Assembly: GCF_000002425.4 (NCBI RefSeq)
Contig: NC_037269.1
Coordinates: 2,558,313-2,622,312, forward strand
DNA length: 64,000 nt
Source of the DNA: Physcomitrium patens
Taxonomy: Eukaryota; Streptophyta; Bryopsida; Funariales; Funariaceae
Reading direction: 5' to 3'
A program made the position numbers and the translations under genes. Below are positions 11,549 to 21,530 of the stretch, piece by piece. Below the pieces are notes generated by a model that was not told where the DNA came from, made no database searches, and worked only from the letters and a program-made list of their open reading frames with translations. Within the stretch, counting starts at the first letter, position 1. Each line of letters opens with the position of its first letter.

Positions 11549-13436
11549 TCAGTTCTTGTTTATGCAAGTACTAAATAGATGGTCCATGAAATCTTCCAAA
11601 TGAATAGGCCCATTGAAAAAGCCTTCAATCACCTGATACGATCTATGCCAGCAAACTTGAAATTTGCTCAAAAAATGAGTAAACCGATTATCATACAGTA
11701 ATATCAAATCATTGGGCATAAAAATCTTTGGACAAAGTTTACTATCATAGTAAGTCTTCCTCCATTTTTGAGTTGCTTCCATGTTGAAAAGAGTTGTAGG
11801 CCATATTTCATCCAATTCCTCCAATTTTGCCAACCGAGAGTGTAATGACTCATTGTCATTGAGACGTTTATCTAAGGCAATTTGTAAACTTTGAATCTCT
11901 AACTTAATAAGTAAAATTGTCTCTTGTTTGTAAACTAGTTGAAACGGAGTAGTATTGGTAGTTACTTTATATGCGATATAATATGCCCATAAAGTTACAA
12001 AGAGTTTGATCTCCCAATCGGTACTCGCCTCCAAAATTATCTTAGTCAAGACCTTGCACAAAATTTTGTTAGTATTTTCCATTTGTTCATTTACATGAGG
12101 ATGATATGGAGTAGTTTTTTGATGCTTAATCTCATGTGTGTTTGTGAAGGCAGCTATAGTAGTATTTATGAAATGGATGACGTGATCACTAACCAATTAT
12201 TTTGAACATCCAAATTGAGTTATAATATTCTCGTAAAGAAAAGTGGCCACCATATTGGAATTATCATAGGAGGTAGCAATAGCCTTTACCCATTTTGTTA
12301 CATACTCTGTGGCGACTAAAATATACCGCTTCTGGCCAGGTTTTGATGCTAGTGCAATGGAACAGATAAAATCAAAATCCTATTTTTCAAATAGTGCTTG
12401 TGCCAAGATTGGTACTAACGGCATGGCTGAAGTGCCTATGGGTCGATCCATTCATTGACAGGGATTACAACGACGAACAAATTGGTGTGCATTAAAAAAC
12501 ATTGTGGACCACCAATATCCTGCCATTTAAGCCTTATGAGTAGTGTTTTTGCCCACAAAATGACCACCTCAACTATCCAAATGGCAACCTTCTAGTATCA
12601 AGTGTACTTCACTTGGAAAGATACAGCATCTTAAAATACCATCTTTGCCTTTTTTATACAAAGTATTGCAAATCATCATGTAAGGGGCACTTTTTAGAAT
12701 GAGTCGCTTCTTAAGCTTCTCAGTGAAAGTCAGCAAAAAAGTATATAAGGTCAAAAATTGAATGATTTCACTATACTCGAGGAAAATCACATCGACTACA
12801 AAAATTTGGCATCGGAAAGAGCATTAGGGACAAGCTCGTTGCCAAGAATATTAGACAACCAAGATAAATGATCAATATTTGCATGTTTCTTCCTAAGTTG
12901 TACAATAATCATAAAATTAAACTCTTGTAGAAGTAATATCCATCGAATAATGTGTCCACTCAATTGAAGCTTATTAATCATGTATTTGAAGGCATCACGA
13001 TCCACATAAAATATAAACTGATATCCAAGCAAATAGTACCAAAATTTCTGAACCAAGTATATCATATCCAACATTTTGAGTTCAGTAGTAGTATAATTGT
13101 GTTTGACAGCCACCAATTGCCGATTGGCATAATAGATAAGATGATCTAGACCTTGATCATCTTTCTGACTTAGCACCGATCTAATAGCCATATTGGATGC
13201 ATCAACGTACACATAGAAATGCTTTGACAATGAGGTGCCGCCAATATTAGAGCAGAGACCAATTTTGACTTTAATGCCTCAAAGGTCACAGTACACTCTG
13301 TGGTCTAGAGGGGACTAGTTCCATTTGATGGAGGTTTCTTCAGTAAGTTTGTTAAAAGTTGACAAATAACTACAAATAAACGAATAAAGCGGCAATAATA
13401 ACTGACATGGTTGACCAACCCTCCAACATCGGAGAC
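11549..13436 (-). pseudogene. Ty3-C pol pseudogene (RT end, RNase H, integrase)
   Basis: Reads leftwards from the connection/RT end (about 13420-13250, SYYCRFIR and LLTNLLKK) through RNase H (13230-12796: VDASNMAIRSVLSQKD, YTTTELKMLDMIY, HANIDHLSWLSN) to an integrase zinc region (about 12790-12450), the catalytic core (about 12400-12060, CSIALASKPGQKRYILVATE, TTPYHPHVNEQMENTNKIL) and a C-terminal domain to 11549. Stops fall near 12790, 12450, 12380 and 12200. No gag or protease is left. The RT portion is in the plant type in which RNase H reads YTTTE. At about 13430 it fuses to the integrase of Ty3-X in another frame, so both elements are truncated here. Confidence 0.82.
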
Positions 13437-14262
13437 TGCTCCAAGACTTGGTTCACCCGTTCCGTTTGGCCATCAGTTTGAGGATGAAAAGCTGAAGAAA
13501 GCTTGATATCCACCTTCAATATCCCAAAGAGAGATCTCCAAAACTTTGACACGAACTGGGTACCTTGATCTGATATGATATCATCTGGTAGTCCATGATA
13601 TCGATACACATTATCGAGAAAGAGTCTTGCTGTGACTTCACTGGACGATGTCTTCTTACAAGGAACAAAGTCTGCCGTCTTCGTAAGCCGATCTACCACG
13701 ACAAAGATGCTGTCAAATGAGTTTGATGATGGCAAGTCCGTGATGAAGTCCATAGAAATTGAAGACCATGGTCGACGTGGAATTGGCAATGGCTATAGAA
13801 GTCCATAAGGGCGATGCCGAGGATTCTTAGATCTTGAACAGATGTCACAAGAGAGGACAAAATCTTTCACATCCTTTCACATTTGGGGCCACCAAAAATC
13901 TCGGGAAATAAGCTCCAAGGTCTTGTTGAATCCAAAATATCCCGCAGTTGAAAAATCATGGCGAGATTGAAGAACTCGAAGTCGTGCTAGTCCTTTTGGA
14001 ATGTACAATCGCTCTTCAAAGTATAAAAGATCTCCCTCCACCTTGAACTTGTCGTCATTGGTACGTTGCTTGATATCAATGGCTATTGAATCTTTAATGG
14101 TCATAGCACGTACCTGGTTTAAGAAGTCAGCATCAAATGATACAATAGTAGCACAAAGTTGAAATCTCTCTGACTTCAATAATGTTGTACATTGTTGATC
14201 AAACGTTGCTTCTCCAGCCTTTGGTGCAAGATACGATCTCCTTGATAAAGCATCGGATAGTC
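13430..14262 (-). pseudogene. pol: Ty3-X integrase, 3'-truncated
   Basis: Continuation of pol after a TAA stop that follows RTGRQ at about 14264. It holds the zinc-binding region (H...Y instead of H...H near 13955, then SCDICSRS near 13850) with one stop between 13877 and 13860, and the core with MDFITDLP (about 13745), ISDQGTQF (about 13565) and QTDGQTERVNQ (about 13455): the D, D and E residues are all present. It stops after NQVLEQ at about 13437, where Ty3-C sequence begins, so the C-terminal GPY/F or chromodomain region and the 3' LTR are lost. Whether a chromodomain existed cannot be told. Confidence 0.85.
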
Positions 14263-14263
14263 C

Positions 14264-14971
14264 TTACTGCCTTCCAGTTCGATAAGTGATAACAAAATCG
14301 AATCTAGATAGCGACATATTCCACCGAGCTTGACGCCAATTTAAAACTCGAGTCGTCATGAAATACTCCAAATTCTTGTGATCCGTATATACGGTTACTG
14401 GATGTGCAGCTCCTTCAAGAAAGTGACGCCATTCTTCGAAAGAATCCACTATAGCAAGAAGTTCCTTATCGTAGATCTCATAATTGATTTCAGCAGCAGA
14501 GAACTTCTGAGAATAGAATGCAACTAGATGGAGCTTCTTATCTTCACTCATTTGTGAAAGCACAGCTCTCAAAGCAAAATCCAAAGCATCAGTTTCTAAA
14601 TAGAAGGCCTTTGTAAAGTCTAGATGTACCAAAATTGGAGCTGTAGTAAATGCTGTCTTCAAATCTTGAAACGCCTTCTCCGCCAAAGGTCCCCATTCCA
14701 ACTTATCCTTGCATGTTAATCGAGTGAGAGGAGCAGCAACTTGAGAATAATTCTTGATGAAGATCCGATAGAAGTTAGCAAAACCAAGAAAGCATTGTAC
14801 GTCTCTAATCATCTTCGGAACCTCCCAAGACATGATTGCTTCTTGGGGTCCATCTTCAAACCTTCTGTAGTCGCAATGAATCCCAAAAATTCCATCTCTG
14901 TCTGGTGAAATAAACACTTTTCTAATTTGGCATATAGTCCTCGCTTGCGTAGTTTCTCCAAGACCAAACAA
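14264..14971 (-). pseudogene. pol: Ty3-X RT connection and RNase H
   Basis: In a different frame from the preceding RT segment because of a short deletion near 14840 (the reading changes from MDPKKQ to IMSWEVPKMIRDVQ). From there it is open to 14264: connection domain (CFLGFANFYRIFI), then RNase H with ETDALDFALRAVLSQ, YDKELLAIVDSFEEWRHFLE and YTDHKNLEYFM, giving the D, E and D catalytic residues. It ends at RTGRQ plus TAA. The true segment starts near 14840; the upstream part of this open frame overlaps RT in another frame and is not meaningful. Confidence 0.85.
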
Positions 14972-16209
14972 ACATGCTCCTCATGCTCTTCCTCGTTTTT
15001 AGCGAATATTAGAATATCGTCTAAGTAGATGACAACAAAATCGTCAAGGTGTTCTCGAAAGATGTCATTCATCATATGTTGGAAAACCACTGGAGCATTG
15101 GTAAGACCAAAAGGCATGACATTATATTCGAAATGACTATACCTTGTACGGAATGCTGTCTTCCACTCATCTCCTTCCTTGATTCGTACGAGATTATAAG
15201 CTCCCCTTAAATCAATTTTTGTAAAGATCTTCACACGTCCAAGTTGTTCTAAGAGACTAGAAATCAAGGGTAATGGGTAACGATTTTTCTTTGTTACCTT
15301 GTTGAGGCCTCGATAGTCCACACACATCTGTAATGATCCATCTTTCTTCTTCACAAATAAGATGGGTGCTCCAGCTGATGATTTTGAATGACGAATGAAG
15401 TTCTTGGCTAGATTCTTGTCGATATACTTTTGCAACTCTGCCAACTCTGTTTGCGATAGATTGTAGATTGGGCCAAAAGGTGGTTGTGCTCCTTCTTGCA
15501 AGTCTATGGCACAATCATATGATCGATGTTCTGGTAGTATGTCGGGGTTCTTCTTTTGAAACACGTCTTTAAAATCTTTATATTGCTCCGGTATACTTGT
15601 TGTTGAGATCTTCTCCTCGGTAGTTGGAGCCGCATAAATGACAAATAGAGTGCCTTCCTTAGATGATCTTATAAACGCTCTTGCTCTAATGAATAAGGAT
15701 TTCTTTTTTCGAGGTTTTTTACTAGGTTTTTTCTTGGGTGGTTTTGTGGGAAAAGTCATCTTCCGCAACCTCCAATCTATCAATGGATTATGTTTTTCCA
15801 ACCAAGAAAGACCAAGAATAATAGGATTTGATGGAGTTCTAATAATATTAAAAATAATATGACTATTATGGTCTTTAAACGTTACTTCTATAGGTTTTGA
15901 TTCATGGGTGATGCTACCAGACAATAAAGGTCGCCCATCTATGACTTCAACATGAATAGATTTTGATTTTTGTACTAAAGGGATCTTATGATGCTTTACA
16001 AATTCTTCGTTTAGAAAACAAGCAGATGCTCCTGAGTCTAGTAGTGCTAAAGTTCTCAGTTTTTGAGGGCCGATAAACAGAGGGATTGTAAAACAAAGTG
16101 CAGGTTGGGCAGAAAGAAAGGAACTTGATTGTTGTTGGGATATTTCATTGTCCAGCCGCACGGTTCCTACTGTTGCTGGGCATCCTCGTTTTCCTGAACA
16201 AATACTCCC
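14809..16209 (-). pseudogene. pol: Ty3-X protease and reverse transcriptase (pol N-terminal half)
   Basis: Open in the -1 frame relative to gag from 16209; the last in-frame stop upstream is TAG at 16212-16210, so the frame overlaps the last 43 bases of gag. There is no ATG near the overlap, which fits expression by -1 frameshifting rather than independent initiation. Protease: ALLDSGASACFL near 16035 and ILGLSWLEKHNPLIDW near 15800. A basic stretch (KKKPSKKPRKKK) follows near 15715. Reverse transcriptase: DYRGLNKVTKKNRYPLP (about 15300), IDLRGAYN, MPFGLTNAP and VIYLDDILIF (about 15020), so the catalytic YLDD is intact. The frame breaks near 14840. The proteins resemble the Ty3 group with PEG10/sushi-type gag best known from fungi and animals more than common plant Ty3 elements (judgement from recall, not a search). 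Confidence 0.88.
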
Positions 16210-17192
16210 CTAGTCTTGACTATGCCTCGATTTTTCTTTTTGGGGCAGTTTCCGACTTTGTGGCCTTCTCCACCGCAATACAAGCATAAATTTTCCTCCA
16301 TACGTCGCTTTTTTTCTTCTATAGTAAGAGATTTGATACGTACCGTATCAATTTGCATGTCTTCCATCTCTGAATGCGAATTCACACCGCTTGCCGATAT
16401 AGTTGGAGCATGGCAAATTGTATGTTGTCTTGAGCGTTGGTCTTGGCGACGTTGGAATAGGCGATTATCGCACTTCACAGCTTGGCTAATGGCTTCATTG
16501 AGCGTTCGTGGATCAGGAAGAGTTAACAGCAAATCCTTCACATCATCTCTTAAACCCCAATAGAATTGACTCATCAATGCTTCTTCATCCCAATTGATGT
16601 CGCATACTAATTGCCTGAAATTCGAAGCATAGACTGATGTAGAATGCATCCCTTGTCGTAGCGACCGGATCTTTGTTGTAGCCCATCGAACCTTATCGTG
16701 TTCACCAAATGCTTCCGCAAATGCTTCCAAAAAGGTTTCGAAGTTGTTTAATATGGATGATCGTTTCTCAAACAAAGGAGCAAACCATGATAGAGCTTGT
16801 CCCGTAAGTAAGGTTCCAACAAGCCCAACACGTGACTCCTCTGTTGGATATCGTTCGGGCTGTAAAACTGTTATCAACCTGATTTGATTGACGAATCCTC
16901 GAAACTTGGAACGTGTTCCATCAAACTTATCTGGAAGGCTAACTCGAGGCTCCTTATGTTGTAGAACTAGTGGTTCTTGTCGAACCTGAGGTAAAGTTGT
17001 TTCTCCAAGTACCGAAATTTGAGGCTGGTGTAGTTTAGATTGTGCTATCCCAGATACTCCATCATTATGAAGCCTTGCCACCACTCCTTCAATCTCTGCA
17101 GTTCTTTGTGATAACGTAGCGAGGGCATTCATAATAGCATCTAACTTAGACTCCGAACTTTCTGTCATACTCATGTCTTGACCTCCGGCCAT
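16167..17192 (-). CDS. gag: Ty3-X gag (capsid/nucleocapsid)
   Basis: An uninterrupted 341-codon frame starting ATG at 17192. The N-terminal third is predicted coiled-coil-like (repeated Leu/Ala/Glu), then a capsid of the retrotransposon-gag/PEG10 family: LPDKFDGTRSKFRGFVNQI, LTGQALSWFAP, FEAFAEAFGEHD-like and MSQFYWGLRDDVKDLLL. A CCHC nucleocapsid knuckle, CLYCGGEGHKVGNC, is complete near residues 305-320. It ends at TAG 16169-16167, and pol follows in the -1 frame. It is the only long intact gag in the window and is visibly richer in G+C (roughly 45%) than its neighbours. It would assemble virus-like particles; with the 3' end of the element lost it cannot now transpose on its own. Confidence 0.9.
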   Translation of the reverse strand: MAGGQDMSMTESSESKLDAIMNALATLSQRTAEIEGVVARLHNDGVSGIAQSKLHQPQISVLGETTLPQVRQEPLVLQHKEPRVSLPDKFDGTRSKFRGFVNQIRLITVLQPERYPTEESRVGLVGTLLTGQALSWFAPLFEKRSSILNNFETFLEAFAEAFGEHDKVRWATTKIRSLRQGMHSTSVYASNFRQLVCDINWDEEALMSQFYWGLRDDVKDLLLTLPDPRTLNEAISQAVKCDNRLFQRRQDQRSRQHTICHAPTISASGVNSHSEMEDMQIDTVRIKSLTIEEKKRRMEENLCLYCGGEGHKVGNCPKKKNRGIVKTRGVFVQENEDAQQQ

Positions 17193-17193
17193 T

Positions 17194-17418
17194 CTAAAAG
17201 AAGGACAAAAATGACCCTATAAGAGGTAATATTGATTTATAGGAGGGTAATCCATAACCTATAAAATGCCTTAAGAATGTCAAGAAGAGGGGTAATCCAC
17301 TCTCTCCAAGAAGAATAAGACTCCAATATTGTAACAGAAAAAGTATCAGTTTAGAGGAGGGTAATCCACAACCTCTAAAAAATGCTAGTATACCTTCAAG
17401 TAGAGGGGTAATCCACAC
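17194..17418 (-). other. Upstream ORF in the Ty3-X leader, abutting gag
   Basis: A 74-codon frame from ATG at 17418 to TAG at 17196-17194; after one A the gag ATG begins at 17192. The peptide is strongly hydrophobic (Leu/Phe/Ile-rich) and contains an internal repeat (RGCGLPSSK / IGYGLPSYK) because the leader DNA is duplicated. It could be a chance product of the repeat, or an upstream ORF that conditions gag translation by termination-reinitiation. No protein family is recognised. Confidence 0.35.
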
Positions 17419-17433
17419 TCTACTAAGAAAGAA
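17243..17433 (-). repeat. Duplicated leader repeat of Ty3-X
   Basis: Two diverged copies of a unit of about 115 bp (17243-17357 and 17358-17433). Each copy carries two GAGGGTAATCCAC-type blocks, at 17243, 17287, 17358 and 17403. They lie between the primer-binding site and gag. Confidence 0.7.
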
Positions 17434-17436
17434 CTA

Positions 17437-17450
17437 GCTCTGATATCTCA
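17437..17450 (-). other. Ty3-X primer-binding site
   Basis: Sense TGAGATATCAGAGC directly follows the LTR. It resembles the complement of the 3' end of initiator tRNA-Met (TGGTATCAGAGC), sharing TATCAGAGC, with a two-base insertion near its start. This differs from the internal-tRNA sites of the copia elements here. Confidence 0.6.
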
Positions 17451-17631
17451 AGTTAGTGTAGTCTCGACAAACTGTCACGGATACAAAATATAGACTTGAA
17501 ATCTAACAAGAAGTTCAAGAAGAAGTGGCAAAACTAGATTAAACAGATGAGTACAAGAACAACACCAGAAAGGTGAGCTAGAACTCCAAGAGATGTATTG
17601 TCGAGACTGAAGAATTCTTCAGCCTCGATCC

Positions 17632-17642
17632 CTATATATACT
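17632..17642 (-). promoter_or_regulatory. TATA box of the Ty3-X LTR
   Basis: Sense AGTATATATAGGG sits immediately downstream (in transcription direction) of the TTC/GAA array and about 180 bases before the LTR end, the expected place for the core promoter. Confidence 0.65.
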
Positions 17643-17651
17643 CCTACTTAA

Positions 17652-17898
17652 GAAGCTTCTCAAGCTACTTCTATTAACTACGAAGCTTCTAGAAGGTTTC
17701 AGAGGCTTCCTTTTTAGAAGGTTCTAGAAACTTCTCGAGCTACTTCTATTAACTAGGAAGCTTCTAGAAAGTTCCAGGGGATTCCTTTCTAAAAGCTTCT
17801 AAAAACTTCTCTTCTAGAAGGTTCCAGAGACTTCCTTTCTAGAAGCTTCTAGAAACTTCTCTCTAAAAGGTTCCAGAGACTTCTCTTCTAGAAAGTTC
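17652..17898 (-). promoter_or_regulatory. Array of heat-shock-element units in U3
   Basis: GAA and TTC triplets alternate with exact 2-bp gaps in six clusters. GAA-TTC-GAA at 17682-17694. Four units at 17717-17734 (plus an imperfect fifth). Four at 17757-17774. TTC-GAA-TTC-(GAG)-TTC at 17812-17834. Five perfect units at 17837-17859. TTC-GAA-TTC at 17886-17898. A GAA-TTC pair is at 17652-17659. Three or more such units are the consensus binding site of heat-shock transcription factors. The clusters look like diverged tandem copies of a segment of about 60-100 bp. Confidence 0.75.
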
Positions 17899-17918
17899 TA
17901 AGAAATATGTCTCTAACA

Positions 17919-20064
17919 GGTTCTTCATTTCCAATAAAAATTGAATATTTTTAAAAAAAATGCTTGTGAAATGAGGTAAATCATTTATCTTTGGGTCTTG
18001 TGAAATAAGATGTATAGATCCTAATGTTGTTGCTCCTATGGTTATCTTTATTGTACCTCATGTGCTTTAGAACTTAAGGCCAATTCTCATGCTAAGGGCA
18101 CATTTACCTAAATTGGTGGAATTATTGAAAGAAAAGATACAAATGAAAATTTTAGAGCCTTCTTTTGCTCCATATTCTAGTCGATGGTTTACAATACCTA
18201 AGAAAAATGGATCATTACGTTTTATTCAAGATATGCAATCAATTAATGCAGTAACTATAAAAAATGTAGGTATAGGATTTTTAATAGACGAGTTTGTAGA
18301 AGCATTTGCAGGAAGGGCAATTTATTCAATGGGTGATTTATATTTGGGTTATGATCAATTTTAACTTGCGCATGGAAGTAGAGATCTAACAACAATGAAA
18401 ACGCCACTTGGATTGCTTAAAATGTGTATTCTCTCACAAGGTGCTATTAACTCAATTGCACATATGATGAATAGGATGAACAAGGTAATAAGAGACTTCA
18501 TTCCTGAAAAAACTATGCCTTTTTTAGATGATGTTCCTATCAAAGGATGTAAAGAAGGATAAAAAGATGAAACTTTAGATGAGAAGGGGTGTCACAAATA
18601 TGTTGTTGATCATATTCAAGATTGTGAAAAGATTTTAATTCGACTTGAAGAGGTTCATCTTATACTTTCAGGAGCAAAATCTATATTTGGAATATAGAAA
18701 GTTCTTATTTTTGGGTATTTTTGTGGATTTTATGGGAGAAAGCCAGATCCAAGCAAAGTTGATGTAATTGGAAGGATGAAGGATTCATGTGATACTTTAA
18801 CAAAAGTATGTAGGTTTTTAGGAGCTTGTGTATTTTATCATATATGGATTCCTTATTATACTCATGTAGTAGATCCATTGTATGAATTATTACGTAATGG
18901 TTATCGATTTAAATGGAAAAGAAAGCATATTGAAGCAATACATAAGCTAAAGGTGTTATTAGTGACACCTCCAATTTTAAGAAGAATTGATTATGACTAT
19001 AATAGATAAATAATTCTTACTGTGGATACTAGTCCTATTGCTATTGGATGGACTGTGGATCAAGATGATTCAAGTGGAAATAGATTTGTAGTTTGATTTG
19101 GAGCTAAAGTTTTAAGTACTCGTCAACGTGCATATTCGCAAATCAAAAGAGAACTTTGGAGAGTTGTTTTGGCTATAAAAGCTGAGAAGGATTATTTAAT
19201 TGGTACAACAGTAGTAATTGAAACGGATTGCTTGCCATTACTTGAAATGATTACTTATTGTTCAATGTCGGATATTGCAATGTTAAGATGGATTGCTTAT
19301 ATTAAGTCATTAAATCTGAAATTTAAGCATGTTGCTAGAAAGGAAAATTTAGTAGCAGACATATTATCTCGAGTAAGATATGAAAGAGAAGACAAAATGG
19401 TTGAAGACATTGATGATGTTGGATCAAAATTCTATTCAGTATCAAATCTTAACAAAGAAGAAAAGCTATTTCTTGAAGAAAATTATGAAGGAGAATTATT
19501 GGATATTAGTCATTACTTGATTACTTTGACTAAGCAAAAAAATTGGTCTGTAAAAAAATTTAAACAAATAAGAAAAAAAGCATATGGATTTTTGCTTCAA
19601 GAAGGGTTCTTATGGAAGAGACCAAAGAAAGGAATTGGAATGCCACAAAGAGTGATAGGCAATAAGGAAGAGAAACAAAAATTATTGAAGAGGCTTTATG
19701 ATAGTTTATGGGCAGGACATAGAGGAATTTGGGCTACTTTTGTTAAACTTAAGGAAAGATATTGGTGAAAAAATATGTATCAAGATGTGCTCTTATTTGT
19801 AGAATCATGTGAATTTTTCAAGTATATTCTAATATATGACATCGAGATGGTCTTCATCTAAAATATCTTCTAGATATTCATTTTAAATGGATTGTTGATT
19901 TGATTATTATGGCAATCGGATTATGACAAATGTGATATTTGCTCTTAGCTCGTGAAGATTTATCAAATCAAGTAGAAGGAAGAGCATTGTGAACAAAATC
20001 TACAAAAGAAATTTGTAGATTTTTGCTTGAAGATGTTATTTGCTGCTATGAATGTGTAGAAAAA
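17919..20064 (+). pseudogene. Ty3-D pol pseudogene (RT, RNase H, integrase start)
   Basis: Plus strand, many stops. RT begins at about 17936 and includes MQMKILEPSF-type fingers, MQSINAVTIKN, AIYSMGDLYLGYDQF and the catalytic block MPFLDD near 18520 (FLDD in place of YLDD/YVDD). Connection/RNase H: RFLGACVFYHIWIPYY (about 18815), TVDTSPIAIGW (about 19020), KRELW and ETDCLPLLEMI (about 19220). The best open segment, 19169-19768, runs through RNase H into the integrase zinc region. The integrase core continues in pieces to about 20058 and is cut by the class-g LTR at 20065. It is the same family as Ty3-G. gag and protease are absent. Confidence 0.87.
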
Positions 20065-20351
20065 TGTTGAGACATAGAAAGCATACTCTACATAAGTAAG
20101 TTAGGACCAGCAAGGTTGCACTTTAACAAATAGAGTATGGTATGAGATAATTCTTCCCATGCCAACCCTTTCCTTATATACTAGTACCAAGGTTTCAAGT
20201 GCTACAACCCATATGGGATATCTCCTAGGACCAGCCCTCCTCTTGTACTCTAATGCACTATAGACCAACACCTAACCTTATGGGATATCCCTAACAACAC
20301 TTGTACTCTATTGACCATTAGCAACTACTTAAAGAGTTCTTTCCTTCAACA
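20065..20351 (-). mobile_element. Class-g copia LTR (3' LTR of copia E)
   Basis: 287 bp, TG at 20065 and CA at 20351 in plus orientation (TGTTGAGACATAGAAAGC ... CTTCAACA). The polypurine tract (antisense CTCCCACTTTGC) abuts at 20352. The sense TATA region is about 20170 (TATATAAGG). Confidence 0.87.
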
Positions 20352-20369
20352 CTCCCACTTTGCTATTGG

Positions 20370-20651
20370 TCATTTAGCTATCAATCGTAATGCCTTACTC
20401 AACTTGTTGTGTCTTTCTCTAACTAAGGCTTTTGTCAATAAATCAGCCAACATGTCTTTGGTTTCACAATACATCATATCAATAACCCCCATTTCTATCT
20501 TCTCTCTTATCAAATGATGCTGAATATGAATGTGCTTGGTTCTTACATGATGCTTTGGATTCTTTGCAAAAGTAAGACATCCTTGTTTGTCACACCTCAA
20601 TGGAGTGGCCTCCAATTGCACAAGTCCAATATCTTCCAATAACAACCTCAA
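20370..20651 (-). pseudogene. pol: Copia E RNase H C-terminal part
   Basis: Reads LLLEDIGLVQLEATPLRCDK, then FAKNPKHHVRTKHI, IREKIEMGVIDMMYCET and DMLADLLTKALVRERH, the conserved end of copia RNase H. It is separated by one stop from the upstream part of the same domain. Confidence 0.85.
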
Positions 20652-21491
20652 TCAAATTGCCTCCATTGCTCCATGACTTGCTGCCATGTACTCCACCGCC
20701 ATTGTGGACCTTGCAATGGTTGGTTGTGTCTTGCAATTCGAAGATATGGCTCCCACTCCAACAAAAAATACATAGCTCGTTGTTGATCTTCTATCGTTTG
20801 CATCTCCAGCCCAATCCGCATCACAATATCCATGTAATGCAATATTATCTCTTCCAAGACATAGTTTGAGATTCAAAGAGCCTTTCAAGTACCTCATGAT
20901 TCTTTTGATGGTTGCCCAATGCATAGGACCTCGTTTTGCCATGTGTTGGCTTACAACACTTACCGCAAATGCAAGATCCATCCTTGTGCCTACCATTGCA
21001 TACATGAGTGAGCCTACTACTGCCTTGTATGGTATGCCTTGCATTTGGTGCTCAACTTCAGCACACTCCTCATCCGTGAGCTTCATCAAATTCAAGTTGG
21101 CCTCCAAAGGAGTTCCAATGGGCTTGCAATCTCCCATGTTGAACCGTTTCAACACTTCTTCAATGTACTTGCTTTAGCTCAATGTGATGGTCTTTGATTC
21201 TCTACTTCTTGTGAATTCCACACCCAAACAATAATGGAAATCTCCCAAATCACTCATCTCAAACTCTCCCTCCAATTTCTTCTTCAACCAATCCAATCTT
21301 ACCATGGTGTTGCTTAAGTTGATTAAATCATCTACATAGAGGATCACAACCAGCAAGAAGTCTTTCGCTTGCAATACATACAAAGAATGGTCAGCTTCAC
21401 TCCTTACAAAACCTTCTTTCACAAAGAATGAATCAATACGTTGGTACCATGCTCTTGGTGATTGCTTGAGTCCATACAATGACTTCTTCAA
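20652..21491 (-). pseudogene. pol: Copia E reverse transcriptase palm and RNase H
   Basis: Two in-frame pieces, 21491-21174 and 21155-20652, broken by a CAA-to-TAA-type stop near 21174. Motifs: KKSLYGLKQSPRAWYQRID, VILYVDDLINLS (about 21330, catalytic YVDD), LGVEFTRSRESKTITL, CKPIGTPLEANLNLMKLTDE, GSLMYAMVGTRMDLAFAVS, MRYLKGS, YCDADWAGDANDRRST and SNCKTQPTIARSTMAVEYMA. The RNase H D/E/D residues are in place. Confidence 0.88.
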
Positions 21492-21530
21492 CTTGCAAAC
21501 AAAGTGGTGTTTGTCTTGTTTAATAAATCC

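Larger units (their letters stand above)
17451..17918 (-). mobile_element. Ty3-X 5' LTR
   Basis: In sense the LTR opens TGTTAGAGACATATTTC at 17918 and closes CTACACTAACT at 17451, giving near-complementary ends (TGTTAG / CTAACT). The primer-binding site follows immediately. U3 carries the heat-shock-element array (17652-17898) and a TATA box at 17632-17642; R/U5 holds the palindrome GAAGAATTCTTC near 17610. No 3' LTR is present, so LTR-LTR dating is not possible. Confidence 0.75.
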
